Assembly (NCBI GenBank): GCA_050012375.1
Contig: JBEKHH010000027.1
Location: forward strand, 1-64,000
Origin: PALSA-1353 sp050012375
GTDB lineage: Bacteria > Planctomycetota > Phycisphaerae > Tepidisphaerales > Tepidisphaeraceae
Reading direction: 5' to 3'
DNA length: 64,000 nucleotides
Positions 43,973 to 52,130 of the stretch are shown one piece after another (the stretch's first letter is position 1; the number at the start of each line of letters is the position of its first letter). The notes beneath the pieces are model-generated. The model saw nothing but the letters and a program-made list of their open reading frames with translations. It had not been told where the DNA came from and made no database searches. Both the position numbers and the translations under genes were made by a program.

Positions 43973-44011
43973 AATAATAATTCGGCCGATGATGAAGTTG
44001 CCGGCTGACAT
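43952..44011 (-). CDS. Isoleucine-rich leader peptide of cimA
   Basis: This is a 19-residue open reading frame, MSAGNFIIGRIIIAPENLG, between the promoter and the terminator. Five of 19 codons are Ile (two ATC, then three consecutive ATT), which fits a sensor of charged Ile-tRNA for an isoleucine-pathway gene. Its TAG stop is embedded in the antiterminator segment. GGAG lies five bases before the ATG but close to the predicted transcript start, so it may be translated almost leaderless. It has not been seen as an annotated family; the call rests on geometry and codon content. Confidence 0.82.
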   Translation of the reverse strand: MSAGNFIIGRIIIAPENLG

Positions 44012-44021
44012 TTCGCTCCGG

Positions 44022-44050
44022 ATTGTATCGGGAAAACGGCAGGGGGTCAA
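44022..44050 (-). promoter_or_regulatory. Sigma-70 promoter of the cimA leader
   Basis: On the minus strand TTGACC (44050-44045), a 17-base spacer and TACAAT (44027-44022) match the sigma-70 consensus at five of six positions in each hexamer. Transcription would start near 44015, just before the leader peptide ATG at 44011. Confidence 0.8.
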
Positions 44051-44091
44051 TGAGCGTATTTTGCCGGCGGGCCGGCTGGGGTGCGGCTCCA

Positions 44092-45093
44092 TCAGTGCGG
44101 CCGCACCGCCTCCATCGCGGCGATGACCCGGTCGCACCATTGGTCAAACTTGGAGTCCACGACCTGCAATCGCGGGTTCGATTGGAAATGCCTGATCGTC
44201 TGCCCAATTCCTTCTTTGAAGCCGGTCGTGGCGAGGAAATCCGGAACCCATGATTTGATCCTGGTGTTGTCGAACACAACGCTGTTGGAAAAACCTCCCG
44301 CAAGCCAGCCTTCCAATTCCGGATTGAACGCCGTCAGCATTTCGGAGGAGACATGCACGAACTTCGGCCGCGCCCCCACGGCGTCGGCGACGATCTGGTA
44401 ACACTGGTTCCATGTCAGCACCTCATCGCTGGTGATGTGGAACGCATTCCCAATCGCCCGCGCGTTTCCAAATAGCCCAAGGAAACCCTTGGCGAAATCC
44501 GAATTGTGCGTGCTCGTCCAGATATTCGTTCCGTCGCCGTGAATGATGATCGGCTTGCCCTTGAGCATGCGATCGACGGTCGACCAGGATTGCGTCCAAC
44601 TGGTGACCGACAGCGGAATCAGCGTGTCGCCGTATGTTAGAGATGGTCGCACCACCACGGCCGGAAAACCCTTCTCGCCATATTCGGCCAACCGCTCCTC
44701 ACACAAAATTTTGTTTCGCGAATACTCCCAATGTGGATTGGCCAGCGGCGTGGATTCGGTGACGAGGTAATTCACCGGCGGCGTCTGGTACGCGGACGCC
44801 GAGCTGATGAAGAAGTATTGCCCAACTTTGTCTCGAAACAGGCGAAAATCGCGCTCGATGTCCTTGGGTACGAAATTGACGAAATTCGCCACGACATCGA
44901 ACGTGCGATTCTCCAGCGCGGCCCCGGCCTGGTTTTCATCCTGAATGTCAGCGTGGATCGCCTTGACGTCTGGAGGCAATTCCGCCTGGGTTTTTCCGCG
45001 GTTGAGCACGTGAACTTCCATTCCGCGCTGTGCCGCGAGCCGTACACAAGCCGTGCTGATGATCCCCGTGCCGCCGACGAACAATACTTTCAT
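44092..45093 (-). CDS. NAD(P)-dependent epimerase/dehydratase (extended SDR)
   Basis: This 333-residue protein starts MKVLFVGGTGIISTACVRLA, with the GGTGxxS form of the nucleotide-binding glycine motif of extended SDR proteins. FFISSASAYQTP carries the Ser of the catalytic triad, but the expected YxxxK is not clear. NKILCEERL nearby may supply the lysine. Such proteins act on nucleotide sugars or, in plants and cyanobacteria, bind RNA (CSP41-like). The start at 45093 has GGAG eight bases upstream. A long in-frame extension to 45243 would run into repeat sequence and was rejected. Substrate unknown. Confidence 0.75.
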   Translation of the reverse strand: MKVLFVGGTGIISTACVRLAAQRGMEVHVLNRGKTQAELPPDVKAIHADIQDENQAGAALENRTFDVVANFVNFVPKDIERDFRLFRDKVGQYFFISSASAYQTPPVNYLVTESTPLANPHWEYSRNKILCEERLAEYGEKGFPAVVVRPSLTYGDTLIPLSVTSWTQSWSTVDRMLKGKPIIIHGDGTNIWTSTHNSDFAKGFLGLFGNARAIGNAFHITSDEVLTWNQCYQIVADAVGARPKFVHVSSEMLTAFNPELEGWLAGGFSNSVVFDNTRIKSWVPDFLATTGFKEGIGQTIRHFQSNPRLQVVDSKFDQWCDRVIAAMEAVRPH

Positions 45094-45143
45094 AGCCGAT
45101 TCTCCGTCGCCGTATCGTTGCGAAAAAAGGATGAATTTCAAGA

Positions 45144-47504
45144 TTGCGCCGGCTGCGGTCCCCAGCGAAAGAAGTTGAACCGCCGAGACGCCAAGACGCG
45201 GAGAAGGACGGAGAGAAGTTAAAAGAACCGGGTGCCTTTGCACGGCGCGATGCGTCAGGTAATGTTGCGCGCGTTATCGGCCGGTTCATTTATCAATTTC
45301 GCTGGCTTGTGCTTCTGGTTTGGCTGACTGCGGCGGGCGTTCTTGCGCTGCTGGCGCCGGTTCCCGATTCCACCGTCGGCGAAAGCTCCGACCTTCTTCC
45401 TCCCAGTGTGCCGGTCCACATCGCCTTGGACGAGATGTCCCGACGCTTCGGGGACAAGAGCGGGCTGAGCTCGATCGTCATTGTCTTCGAGCGCCGGGAA
45501 GCGCCTCTGATCCCGGATGATCTCGCGGACGTGGAGCATATCGCCGCCTCGATCGCCAAGCCGCGCCCCGGCGAAGCGATCGCGGACGAACTGACCAACA
45601 TTTCCATTCGCACGCCGGCGTCGCTGGCGATGGCCGGCAAAGGCAATCCACTGATCAGCGACGATGGCCGCGCCGCCCTGATTTCGGTCAGTCTGCCCTA
45701 CAACTTCATCACCAAACAGGCGTCGCGTCTCGTCAAGCACACGCAGGAAATCGTCGCACAATATCCGTTGCCGCCGGGTTTGTCGGCGTCCGTCACAGGC
45801 TCGGCCGGTTATGGCTACGACTACGGCGTTGCCATGGAGCGGAGCGACCACAAGACTTTGGCCGTCACGCTCGTGTCGGTTGTAGTGATTCTGCTGCTCG
45901 TCTACGGCGCACCGGTGGCCGCGATGATCCCGCTGGGAGCGATCGGCGTCGCGGCGATTGTTGCATTCAAGCTGCTGGCGTTCGCCGATCGCTTTGGGCT
46001 TCACAGCGGAATGGCCGAAGAAATCTTCACGTTCGTTCTGCTCTATGGAGCCGGTGTAGATTATTCGCTGCTGTTCATGAGCCGCTACCGTGAGTTTCTC
46101 GATCAGCGGCACTCCGCGGCCCATTCGATCGCGCTGGCGCTGGACGCCAGCATTGCGGCCATCGCATCGTCGGCGGCAATGACCGCGTCGGGATTGGTGA
46201 TGCTCTGCTTCGGCCGGTTCAGCATCTACCGCAATTCCGGACCGGCAGTGGTGCTGGCGCTGCTGGTGGCGGCGACGGCGGCGGCGACGTTGGTTCCCGC
46301 GATGCTGGCACTCATCGGCCCGCGCGCCTTCTGGCCCGCCAATCGCCGCCATTCTCAGGGCGACGCGCCTCAACCCCGGCGAACGCTCTGGCCCGCCATC
46401 GCCGGCTTTGTGGTGACTCGCCCGCGGCTGGTGATGGGCGTTACCCTGGCGGCGCTCTTGCTTCCAGCCGTGCGCGGCTTGCATGTCGAATGGAATTACG
46501 ACTCCCTGTTCAGCCTCAAATCCACTTACCCGGCCCGCCGGGGAACCGAGATGATCGAGCGGCACTGGCCCACCGGCGAAATCGCGCCGGTGACGGTGCT
46601 GGCAGTTGCGGACCAGCCGCAATCGGCCGAAGCGTGGCTGGCCGCCTCTGCCCAAATGCTCGCCGATATTCGCGCCGTCGCCAACGTGGACAACGTCCGC
46701 GCCCTGGCGTTGCCCTTGGGCGTGCATGTCTCCGCCGCGGAAAATGCCGCGGTGACACTCCTCGCCCACGACAAGGTCACGGCCGAGTTTGTCAGCGCCG
46801 ACAACCGGGCCATGCGGCTTTCGGCCGTGCTCAAGGTGCCCCCGCTGAGCCATGCGGCATTGGATGACGCATCGGATATCGCCCGGGCCGCCGATCGCGC
46901 CGCGGTTCGGAGTGGTCTGAGCGCCCGGATTTACCTGACCGGCGCGACCGCCGAGATGATCGACATGCGGTCCGTCACTCAGCAGGATTTTCGCCGCATC
47001 GCCATGCTGGCCCTGGGGGCGATATTGCTCGTCGTCAGCCTCGTGCTGGGAGATTTTCTCCTGGCGATTTTCATTCTGGCCGCCACCGCCCTGAGCTACC
47101 TGACGACGCTGGGGCTGGCGTGCTGGGTGTTCCAAATCCTGGGGGCACACGGGATGGAATGGAAGGTGCAGATGCTGCTCTTCATCGTCCTGGTCGCGGT
47201 AGGGCAGGACTACAGCATCTTCTTGGCGATGCGGCTGGCGCAGGAGAGCCGCCAATTGCCCTGCGTCGAGGCCACGCGGCGAACGCTGATCTTCACCGGC
47301 CCGGTGATCTCGTCCTGCGGGCTGATCATGGCGGCGACGCTGGGCAGCGTGATGGCCGGCGACGTGCAGGTGTTGGTGCAGTTGGGCTTCGCGTTCGCAC
47401 TGGGAATGCTGATCGACACGTTCGTCGTTCGGCCGCTGGTATTGCCCGCGTTTATCGTGCTGACCGGCCGCACCCTCCGCCGCGCCGTCGTGCTGGCGGG
47501 ATGA
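45144..47504 (+). CDS. MMPL/RND-family transporter, start codon unclear
   Basis: The frame encodes 786 residues with the RND/MMPL plan: two sets of about six membrane spans, each after a large extracytoplasmic loop. Motifs include GAGVDYSLLFMSRYREF in the first half and AVGQDYSIFLAMRLAQE in the second, where the Asp and Tyr are typical. The likely first span begins RVIGRFIYQFRWLVLLVWL near 45273. No ATG, GTG or TTG lies in frame just before it. The nearest is TTG at 45144, which would translate a repeat arm (45175-45222). The true start may be TTG 45144, a rare ATT, or hidden by a sequence error. Substrate unknown. Confidence 0.8.
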   Translation: MRRLRSPAKEVEPPRRQDAEKDGEKLKEPGAFARRDASGNVARVIGRFIYQFRWLVLLVWLTAAGVLALLAPVPDSTVGESSDLLPPSVPVHIALDEMSRRFGDKSGLSSIVIVFERREAPLIPDDLADVEHIAASIAKPRPGEAIADELTNISIRTPASLAMAGKGNPLISDDGRAALISVSLPYNFITKQASRLVKHTQEIVAQYPLPPGLSASVTGSAGYGYDYGVAMERSDHKTLAVTLVSVVVILLLVYGAPVAAMIPLGAIGVAAIVAFKLLAFADRFGLHSGMAEEIFTFVLLYGAGVDYSLLFMSRYREFLDQRHSAAHSIALALDASIAAIASSAAMTASGLVMLCFGRFSIYRNSGPAVVLALLVAATAAATLVPAMLALIGPRAFWPANRRHSQGDAPQPRRTLWPAIAGFVVTRPRLVMGVTLAALLLPAVRGLHVEWNYDSLFSLKSTYPARRGTEMIERHWPTGEIAPVTVLAVADQPQSAEAWLAASAQMLADIRAVANVDNVRALALPLGVHVSAAENAAVTLLAHDKVTAEFVSADNRAMRLSAVLKVPPLSHAALDDASDIARAADRAAVRSGLSARIYLTGATAEMIDMRSVTQQDFRRIAMLALGAILLVVSLVLGDFLLAIFILAATALSYLTTLGLACWVFQILGAHGMEWKVQMLLFIVLVAVGQDYSIFLAMRLAQESRQLPCVEATRRTLIFTGPVISSCGLIMAATLGSVMAGDVQVLVQLGFAFALGMLIDTFVVRPLVLPAFIVLTGRTLRRAVVLAG
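45175..45222. repeat. Single arm of a CGCCAAGACGCGGAG-type repeat
   Basis: TTGAACCGCCGAGACGCCAA and the following GACGCGGAGAAGGACGGAGA match the dispersed repeat type also seen at 41205-41310, but only one arm is present. It lies in the divergent gap between the epimerase gene and the MMPL gene, within the frame extending upstream of the transporter. Confidence 0.65.
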
Positions 47505-47569
47505 AAGTGTTTGTTGCCGGCCTAGCCTGGCCAAACCGTGCGACGGAGCCGCGGGTATTGTAATATGGT

Positions 47570-49927
47570 TTGCCAGTGGACTCCCCGCATTCATTTCGCG
47601 CCGCTGTTGTACCTGCCCCGCCGAACGAACTCGCCGTTACCCCCCGGCGCTTGCCCCTGGCGCTCTGCTTGCTTTTCCTGGTTTCGGGTTCCAGCGGGCT
47701 GATATACGAAGTGGTCTGGCTGCGAATGCTCAGCCGAACCCTGGGCAGCACCGTCTACGCCACCAGCACGATCCTGGCCGTCTTCATGGCCGGTTTGGCG
47801 CTGGGCAGCTTCGTCTTCGGCCGCTTCGTGGATCGAGTGCGCCGGCCACTGCTCTTCTACGCGTGTCTCGAAGCGGGCATCGGGGCCACGGCGCTGCTGT
47901 CGCTGGGCATGAACTCCTGGCCCATCCCTTTGTACCACGCGATCTACACGCTGGCGGGTGATTCGCGCGCGGCGCTGACCCTCGGCCAGATCCTCATCGC
48001 GGTGGCGGCGCTGCTCGTTCCAACCACGCTCATGGGAGCGACCCTTCCCACATTGTGTGCCTATGGGGTGCGACGTTTCGCCTTGGTTGGCCGCGTCGTC
48101 GGCACGCTCTATGCGCTCAACACCCTCGGCGCCATGGCCGGCGTTCTCGCCGGGGGTTTCGTCCTCATCGGAGCAATCGGAGAAACGCGCACGGTGCTGG
48201 TTGGCGCCGCGATCAATGGGCTGGTCGCCGTCGGCGCTCTCATTTTGTTGCCCGCCCGCGCGATGGGCAACGCGCCGCCCTCCGAGCCGCTGACCGCGCC
48301 GTCGTTGGCTGCCGCCGACGACTCCGTTTCGCGGCGCGTGCGGCGCACCGTCCTCGTCTGCTTCGCCGTCAGCGGTTTTGTCTCGCTGGCGCTGGAGATC
48401 GTCTGGAGCCGGATGCTGCTTCTCTATGAAGGCACCTCCATTTATGCCTTCAGTTCCATGCTTGCCGTCATGCTTGCGGGGATCGGTCTGGGCGGATGGT
48501 TCGGCGGCATGGTCGAGCGATGGAAAGACCCTTTGCTGGCGCTGGCGCGGCTTGAGCTGGGGGTCGCACTGGCCGCGGCCTATGGTCTGGCGATATTCAA
48601 ATACATGGACCAAGGCAGCGGTCGCCTGCTCATGCCGCCGCTGATGATGGTCGGGCCCGCGGCATTATTGCTGGGCGTGGCCTTCCCCGTCGCCGTGCGG
48701 TGCTACACAAACCACGCCCGCACCATCGGGCGCCGCGTGGGCGAGCTGTACGCCTGGAACACCATCGGCTGCATCCTCGGCTCGCTTGCCGCCGGCTTCC
48801 TGCTTGTGCCGCATTTTGGCGCGGCGCGGAGTGGAACGATCGCGGCGGCCCTCGCGGCAATCGCGTCAATCGCCTTGCTCGCGGTTCACCCGCTGGGCCT
48901 TCGCCGCAGCCTTTTCATCGATGCCGCGATGTTCATTGCCACCGCGTTCATGCTGGCGACCATCGGCGATCCATATCGCGACGTCATTTATTCCCGTTTT
49001 GCCGGCTACGAAATCTTCGGCCACGTCGAGGAGGCGGCCGCGACGACGACCTCCGTCGGTATCCCCAGCCTTCCCATGGCGCGCCAACTGCTCGTGAACG
49101 GCTACGGCATGACCGCGCTGGTCACCGGCAACAAGCTCATGGCGCACCTGCCCCTTTGGCTCGCCGATTCGCCGCGCGACGCGCTGGTGGTTTGTATGGG
49201 GATGGGCACGACATTTCGCTCAGCGGCCCGCCACTCGGATATCGACGTCACCGTGGTCGAACTCGTCCCCGCCGTCACCCGCTTCATGCGCTTCTACCAT
49301 CGCGACGCCGATCGCGTCCTCGCCCAGCCGAATGCCCATGTGGTCGTAGACGACGGCCGCAACTACCTCCTGATGCACGAGCGGAAGTTCGACGCGATTA
49401 CGATCGACCCCGCGCCGCCGCTCTACAGCGCCGGGACTGTGAATCTCTACAGCCGGGAATTCTTCGAGCTGTGCGCGAGCCGCATCCGTCCGGGCGGGGT
49501 CGTTTGCCTGTGGATTCCACCGGGGCCGCTGTCTGAGCTGAAGATGATCATGCGCACGTTTGCGATCGAGTTTCCTTATGCGAGCGCATGGGCCGGGCCG
49601 ACCTATCCGGGGTTCTTTCTCATCGGGACGCTCCGACCCGTGAATGACATCGAAGCACGCGTGCGGCGGGGCTTTGCCGACCCGGTGATTGTGGCGGACC
49701 TGGTCGAGTGGGACCAAAGTTGCAGCACCCCGGAAAAGGTGCTGTCGCTCTGGATCTGCGACCGCGACGCGCTGCTGAAGTTCACCAGCGATCGCCTCGT
49801 GGTGACGGACGACCATCCGTTCACCGAATTCCCATTTTGGCGAATGAACGGGAGCGACCCCGAGTATTGGCCGGCGTTGAATGTGACGGGGCTGAGGCGA
49901 TGGGTGCTCAGATCGAAGAGCAGGTAA
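47570..49927 (+). CDS. Membrane protein fused to a spermidine-synthase-like domain
   Basis: This 785-residue protein begins with multiple membrane spans (residues about 20-470), including GLIYEVVWLRMLSRTLGSTV, VVGTLYALNTLGAMAG and a repeat-like second copy GELYAWNTIGCILGSL. A spermidine-synthase-fold domain (about 500-780) follows, with MGMGTTFRSAA, a VVDDGRNYLL motif and SREFFELCASRIRPGG. Such fusions are common in planctomycetes and proteobacteria. True aminopropyltransferase activity is uncertain, as several polyamine-site residues are not obvious. The start is TTG at 47570 or GTG at 47576, close after a TAATAT sequence (47561-47566). Confidence 0.8.
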   Translation: MPVDSPHSFRAAVVPAPPNELAVTPRRLPLALCLLFLVSGSSGLIYEVVWLRMLSRTLGSTVYATSTILAVFMAGLALGSFVFGRFVDRVRRPLLFYACLEAGIGATALLSLGMNSWPIPLYHAIYTLAGDSRAALTLGQILIAVAALLVPTTLMGATLPTLCAYGVRRFALVGRVVGTLYALNTLGAMAGVLAGGFVLIGAIGETRTVLVGAAINGLVAVGALILLPARAMGNAPPSEPLTAPSLAAADDSVSRRVRRTVLVCFAVSGFVSLALEIVWSRMLLLYEGTSIYAFSSMLAVMLAGIGLGGWFGGMVERWKDPLLALARLELGVALAAAYGLAIFKYMDQGSGRLLMPPLMMVGPAALLLGVAFPVAVRCYTNHARTIGRRVGELYAWNTIGCILGSLAAGFLLVPHFGAARSGTIAAALAAIASIALLAVHPLGLRRSLFIDAAMFIATAFMLATIGDPYRDVIYSRFAGYEIFGHVEEAAATTTSVGIPSLPMARQLLVNGYGMTALVTGNKLMAHLPLWLADSPRDALVVCMGMGTTFRSAARHSDIDVTVVELVPAVTRFMRFYHRDADRVLAQPNAHVVVDDGRNYLLMHERKFDAITIDPAPPLYSAGTVNLYSREFFELCASRIRPGGVVCLWIPPGPLSELKMIMRTFAIEFPYASAWAGPTYPGFFLIGTLRPVNDIEARVRRGFADPVIVADLVEWDQSCSTPEKVLSLWICDRDALLKFTSDRLVVTDDHPFTEFPFWRMNGSDPEYWPALNVTGLRRWVLRSKSR

Positions 49928-49956
49928 TTAAAACGTGAGATTTTCCGGAGCGCAGC

Positions 49957-51447
49957 GTGCATGGCGATTGCTCAATTCGAATCGACGGCCTCGGCTTTAC
50001 CCGCGAGCAAATTGACGCTTGCGTCCAGCGCCAAGGGTTGTTGTCTTTCGAAATCGACCTGGCATTGCCGGGGCAATGCCAATGCACCGCCTGCCAATCG
50101 TCGCCGCAAGCCGCTCAATCCACCCTGTCCTTGCAGGAGATTCGCACTCTGCTCGGCCAGGCCAAGGACCTTGGCGCCCGACGCTGCCTGCTGGTGGACA
50201 GCGAGCCGGCTTCTTATCCCGAGCTTCGGCAACTCATCGATGACATCCGCGGCCGAGGGATGCGGGTTGAACTCTTCACGAGCGGGGCGGGCATCACCGG
50301 CGATCAGGCGGAATTTCTGCGCCGGCGCGAAGTTGCGGTCGCGATCAAGCTCGAATCGCTGGATCGCGATCTGCACAACCGCCTCGTCGGCGACGAGCGC
50401 GCCTACGACGCCGCCCGCGCCGCTGCAATCCACCTCAGGCAATCCGGCTATTGCGAATCGGCCGAACCGCCCTTGGCGATCCGCACGGAGATTTGTGACG
50501 AAAACATCGGCGAGATTCCCGCGCTCTGGAGGTGGGTCCGAGGCCAGAAAATGGAGCCTTATCTTCAGATCATCACGCCGCCAAGCCGTCGGAGCGAGAA
50601 GGCGAGGATCATCGCGCCTGATCGGGCCAGGCAGTTGTTTGAGGAGCTTGGGCGAATCGATCGCGATGAATTCGGGCGAAATTGGCAAACCCCGGCATCG
50701 CTCATCGGCAGGTCGTGCAAGCGGCATCTCTTCGCCTGTCACGTGACGCCCTGCGGAACGATCTTCGCCTGCGTCGGAGTCACCATTCCGCTCGGCAACA
50801 TTCGCATCGAGCCGCTGGCGGAAATCCTGAATCTCAGCGAAGTCCTCGAGAACCTCCGCGTCTTCGGCCAGAAGGTCAAGGAACCCTGCCGAACTTGCTG
50901 CAAGACGACCGACTGTTACGGCTGCCGTGGGGCGGCCTACCAACTCACCGGCGATTACCTCGCCGGCGACCAACTCTGCTGGAAAGCCAAAGGGGTCGAA
51001 ATCGAATCGCTGCCGGTTGGCCTGGACAAACTGATCCCCCACGGCAAGTCGATTCGCATGATCGACCAGCTCGTTCAGGTCGGCGAGCGCTTCACCCGCA
51101 CCGAATTCGTCATCAGGCTCGATTCCCTGCTCGTTGATGCCTCGGGCCGGCTTGACGAACTCGCCTACATCGAGATGATCGCCCAGTCCTTTGCGGCTTG
51201 CCACGGCTTTCAACTTTTCGGCGAGGAGCGGCTGGCCCATCGAGGCCTGCTGCTGGGGACCAAGGACCTGGTTATTTCCGGCGAGGCCCGCGTCGGCGAC
51301 CGATTGAGCATCCGTGTCCGAAAAGTCACCCGCTTCGGCGATTTCGGCGTGGTGGACGGCGAGGTCCATCATGAAGATGGAAGACTCATCGCCACCGGCC
51401 AGGTCAAGATATGGCGCCCCAGCGACGAGCGGGCGTTGAATCCGTGA
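49957..51447 (+). CDS. Radical-SAM/SPASM-like protein fused to ApeP-type dehydratase
   Basis: This is a 496-residue two-part protein. Residues 1-250 resemble a radical SAM barrel (LVDSEPASYPELRQLIDDIR in place of the GGEP region), but the cluster motif is GQCQCTACQ. Its cysteines at 41, 43 and 46 give CxCxxC, not CxxxCxxC. Residues 253-347 resemble a SPASM domain with many Cys (CKRHLFACHVTPCG, CRTCCKTTDCYGCRG). Residues of about 358-490 match ApeP-like hotdog dehydratases of aryl polyene clusters (LIPHGKSIRMIDQL, YIEMIAQSFAACHG, LLLGTKDL). It starts with GTG at 49957, after CCGGAG. It heads the plus-strand operon and overlaps the next gene by four bases. Confidence 0.78.
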   Translation: MHGDCSIRIDGLGFTREQIDACVQRQGLLSFEIDLALPGQCQCTACQSSPQAAQSTLSLQEIRTLLGQAKDLGARRCLLVDSEPASYPELRQLIDDIRGRGMRVELFTSGAGITGDQAEFLRRREVAVAIKLESLDRDLHNRLVGDERAYDAARAAAIHLRQSGYCESAEPPLAIRTEICDENIGEIPALWRWVRGQKMEPYLQIITPPSRRSEKARIIAPDRARQLFEELGRIDRDEFGRNWQTPASLIGRSCKRHLFACHVTPCGTIFACVGVTIPLGNIRIEPLAEILNLSEVLENLRVFGQKVKEPCRTCCKTTDCYGCRGAAYQLTGDYLAGDQLCWKAKGVEIESLPVGLDKLIPHGKSIRMIDQLVQVGERFTRTEFVIRLDSLLVDASGRLDELAYIEMIAQSFAACHGFQLFGEERLAHRGLLLGTKDLVISGEARVGDRLSIRVRKVTRFGDFGVVDGEVHHEDGRLIATGQVKIWRPSDERALNP

Positions 51448-52130
51448 ACGCAATTGCCCGAATTTTCCTGGCGTGCATCGGTTTGGGACTGGCCGGCCTT
51501 TCCGCCGCCGCCGATCCCACAACTCAACCCGCCGGTTCCCAACCTGCGGCGACGCGCGTTTCCCCCGAACTCGTTAAACATATCCAACACCAGTTGCAGG
51601 ACGTGACCACCGTCGAGGCGGATTTCGTCGAACTGAAGAATCTCGCGGTTTTGAATCACACCCTCACCATCCGCGGCCATATGGCCCTTGAGAAGCCCGG
51701 CAAATTCATCTGGATCGTTCGCGAGCCGGTTCGGTATGCCATTCGCCTTGAGGACGACGAAGTCCGTCAATGGGACGAGGACACCGATCGGGTGGATGTG
51801 ATTCGTCTCGGCGGCGATCCAACTTACAAGGCTATATCCGATCAGATGCGGGCCTGGTTCCTGGGCAATTACGGGGCCCTGGCAAAGGATTACGAAGTGG
51901 ATGTGCTCAGCGAAAACCCGCTTTCGCTGCGTTTCGAGCCTCAGGCCGATTCGGTGGTCGCCAAGTTCATGCAGCGAATCGTTCTCACCTTCGCCGCAGA
52001 CCAGCGGTATATCGAGAAGATGGTCGTCAGCGAAACCGGCGGCGACACGACGACTCTGGAGTTCGTTCACACGCAGTTGAATCAACCGGTCAAGGATGAC
52101 ATCTGGAGGATGCCTCCGAATGAACGTTGA
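51444..52130 (+). CDS. LolA-like outer-membrane lipoprotein carrier (ApeL-like)
   Basis: This 228-residue exported protein has a signal peptide (residues 1-23, ending SAAA). LolA-type features include QDVTTVEADFVELKNLAVLN, KPGKFIWIVREPVRYAIRLE and a later LSLRFEPQ strand. LolA folds carry hydrophobic molecules across the periplasm. Aryl polyene clusters encode a LolA-like protein next to an MMPL exporter and a lipoprotein, exactly the arrangement here. The GTG start overlaps the previous stop codon. The next gene starts 11 bases before this one ends. Confidence 0.8.
   Translation: MNAIARIFLACIGLGLAGLSAAADPTTQPAGSQPAATRVSPELVKHIQHQLQDVTTVEADFVELKNLAVLNHTLTIRGHMALEKPGKFIWIVREPVRYAIRLEDDEVRQWDEDTDRVDVIRLGGDPTYKAISDQMRAWFLGNYGALAKDYEVDVLSENPLSLRFEPQADSVVAKFMQRIVLTFAADQRYIEKMVVSETGGDTTTLEFVHTQLNQPVKDDIWRMPPNER

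Noticed and set aside
43890..44050. T-box or riboswitch upstream of cimA
   Set aside because: No T-box sequence is visible and the leader is only about 150 bases. The Ile-rich leader peptide with competing stems explains the region better.
45255..47594. 779-codon open frame antisense to the MMPL transporter
   Set aside because: Low-complexity His/Arg/Gln-rich translation, antisense to a clear RND protein.
49972..51522. 516-codon open frame antisense to the radical SAM fusion gene
   Set aside because: Shadow frame; its composition is atypical and it lacks motifs, while the plus strand encodes recognisable domains and four-base overlaps.
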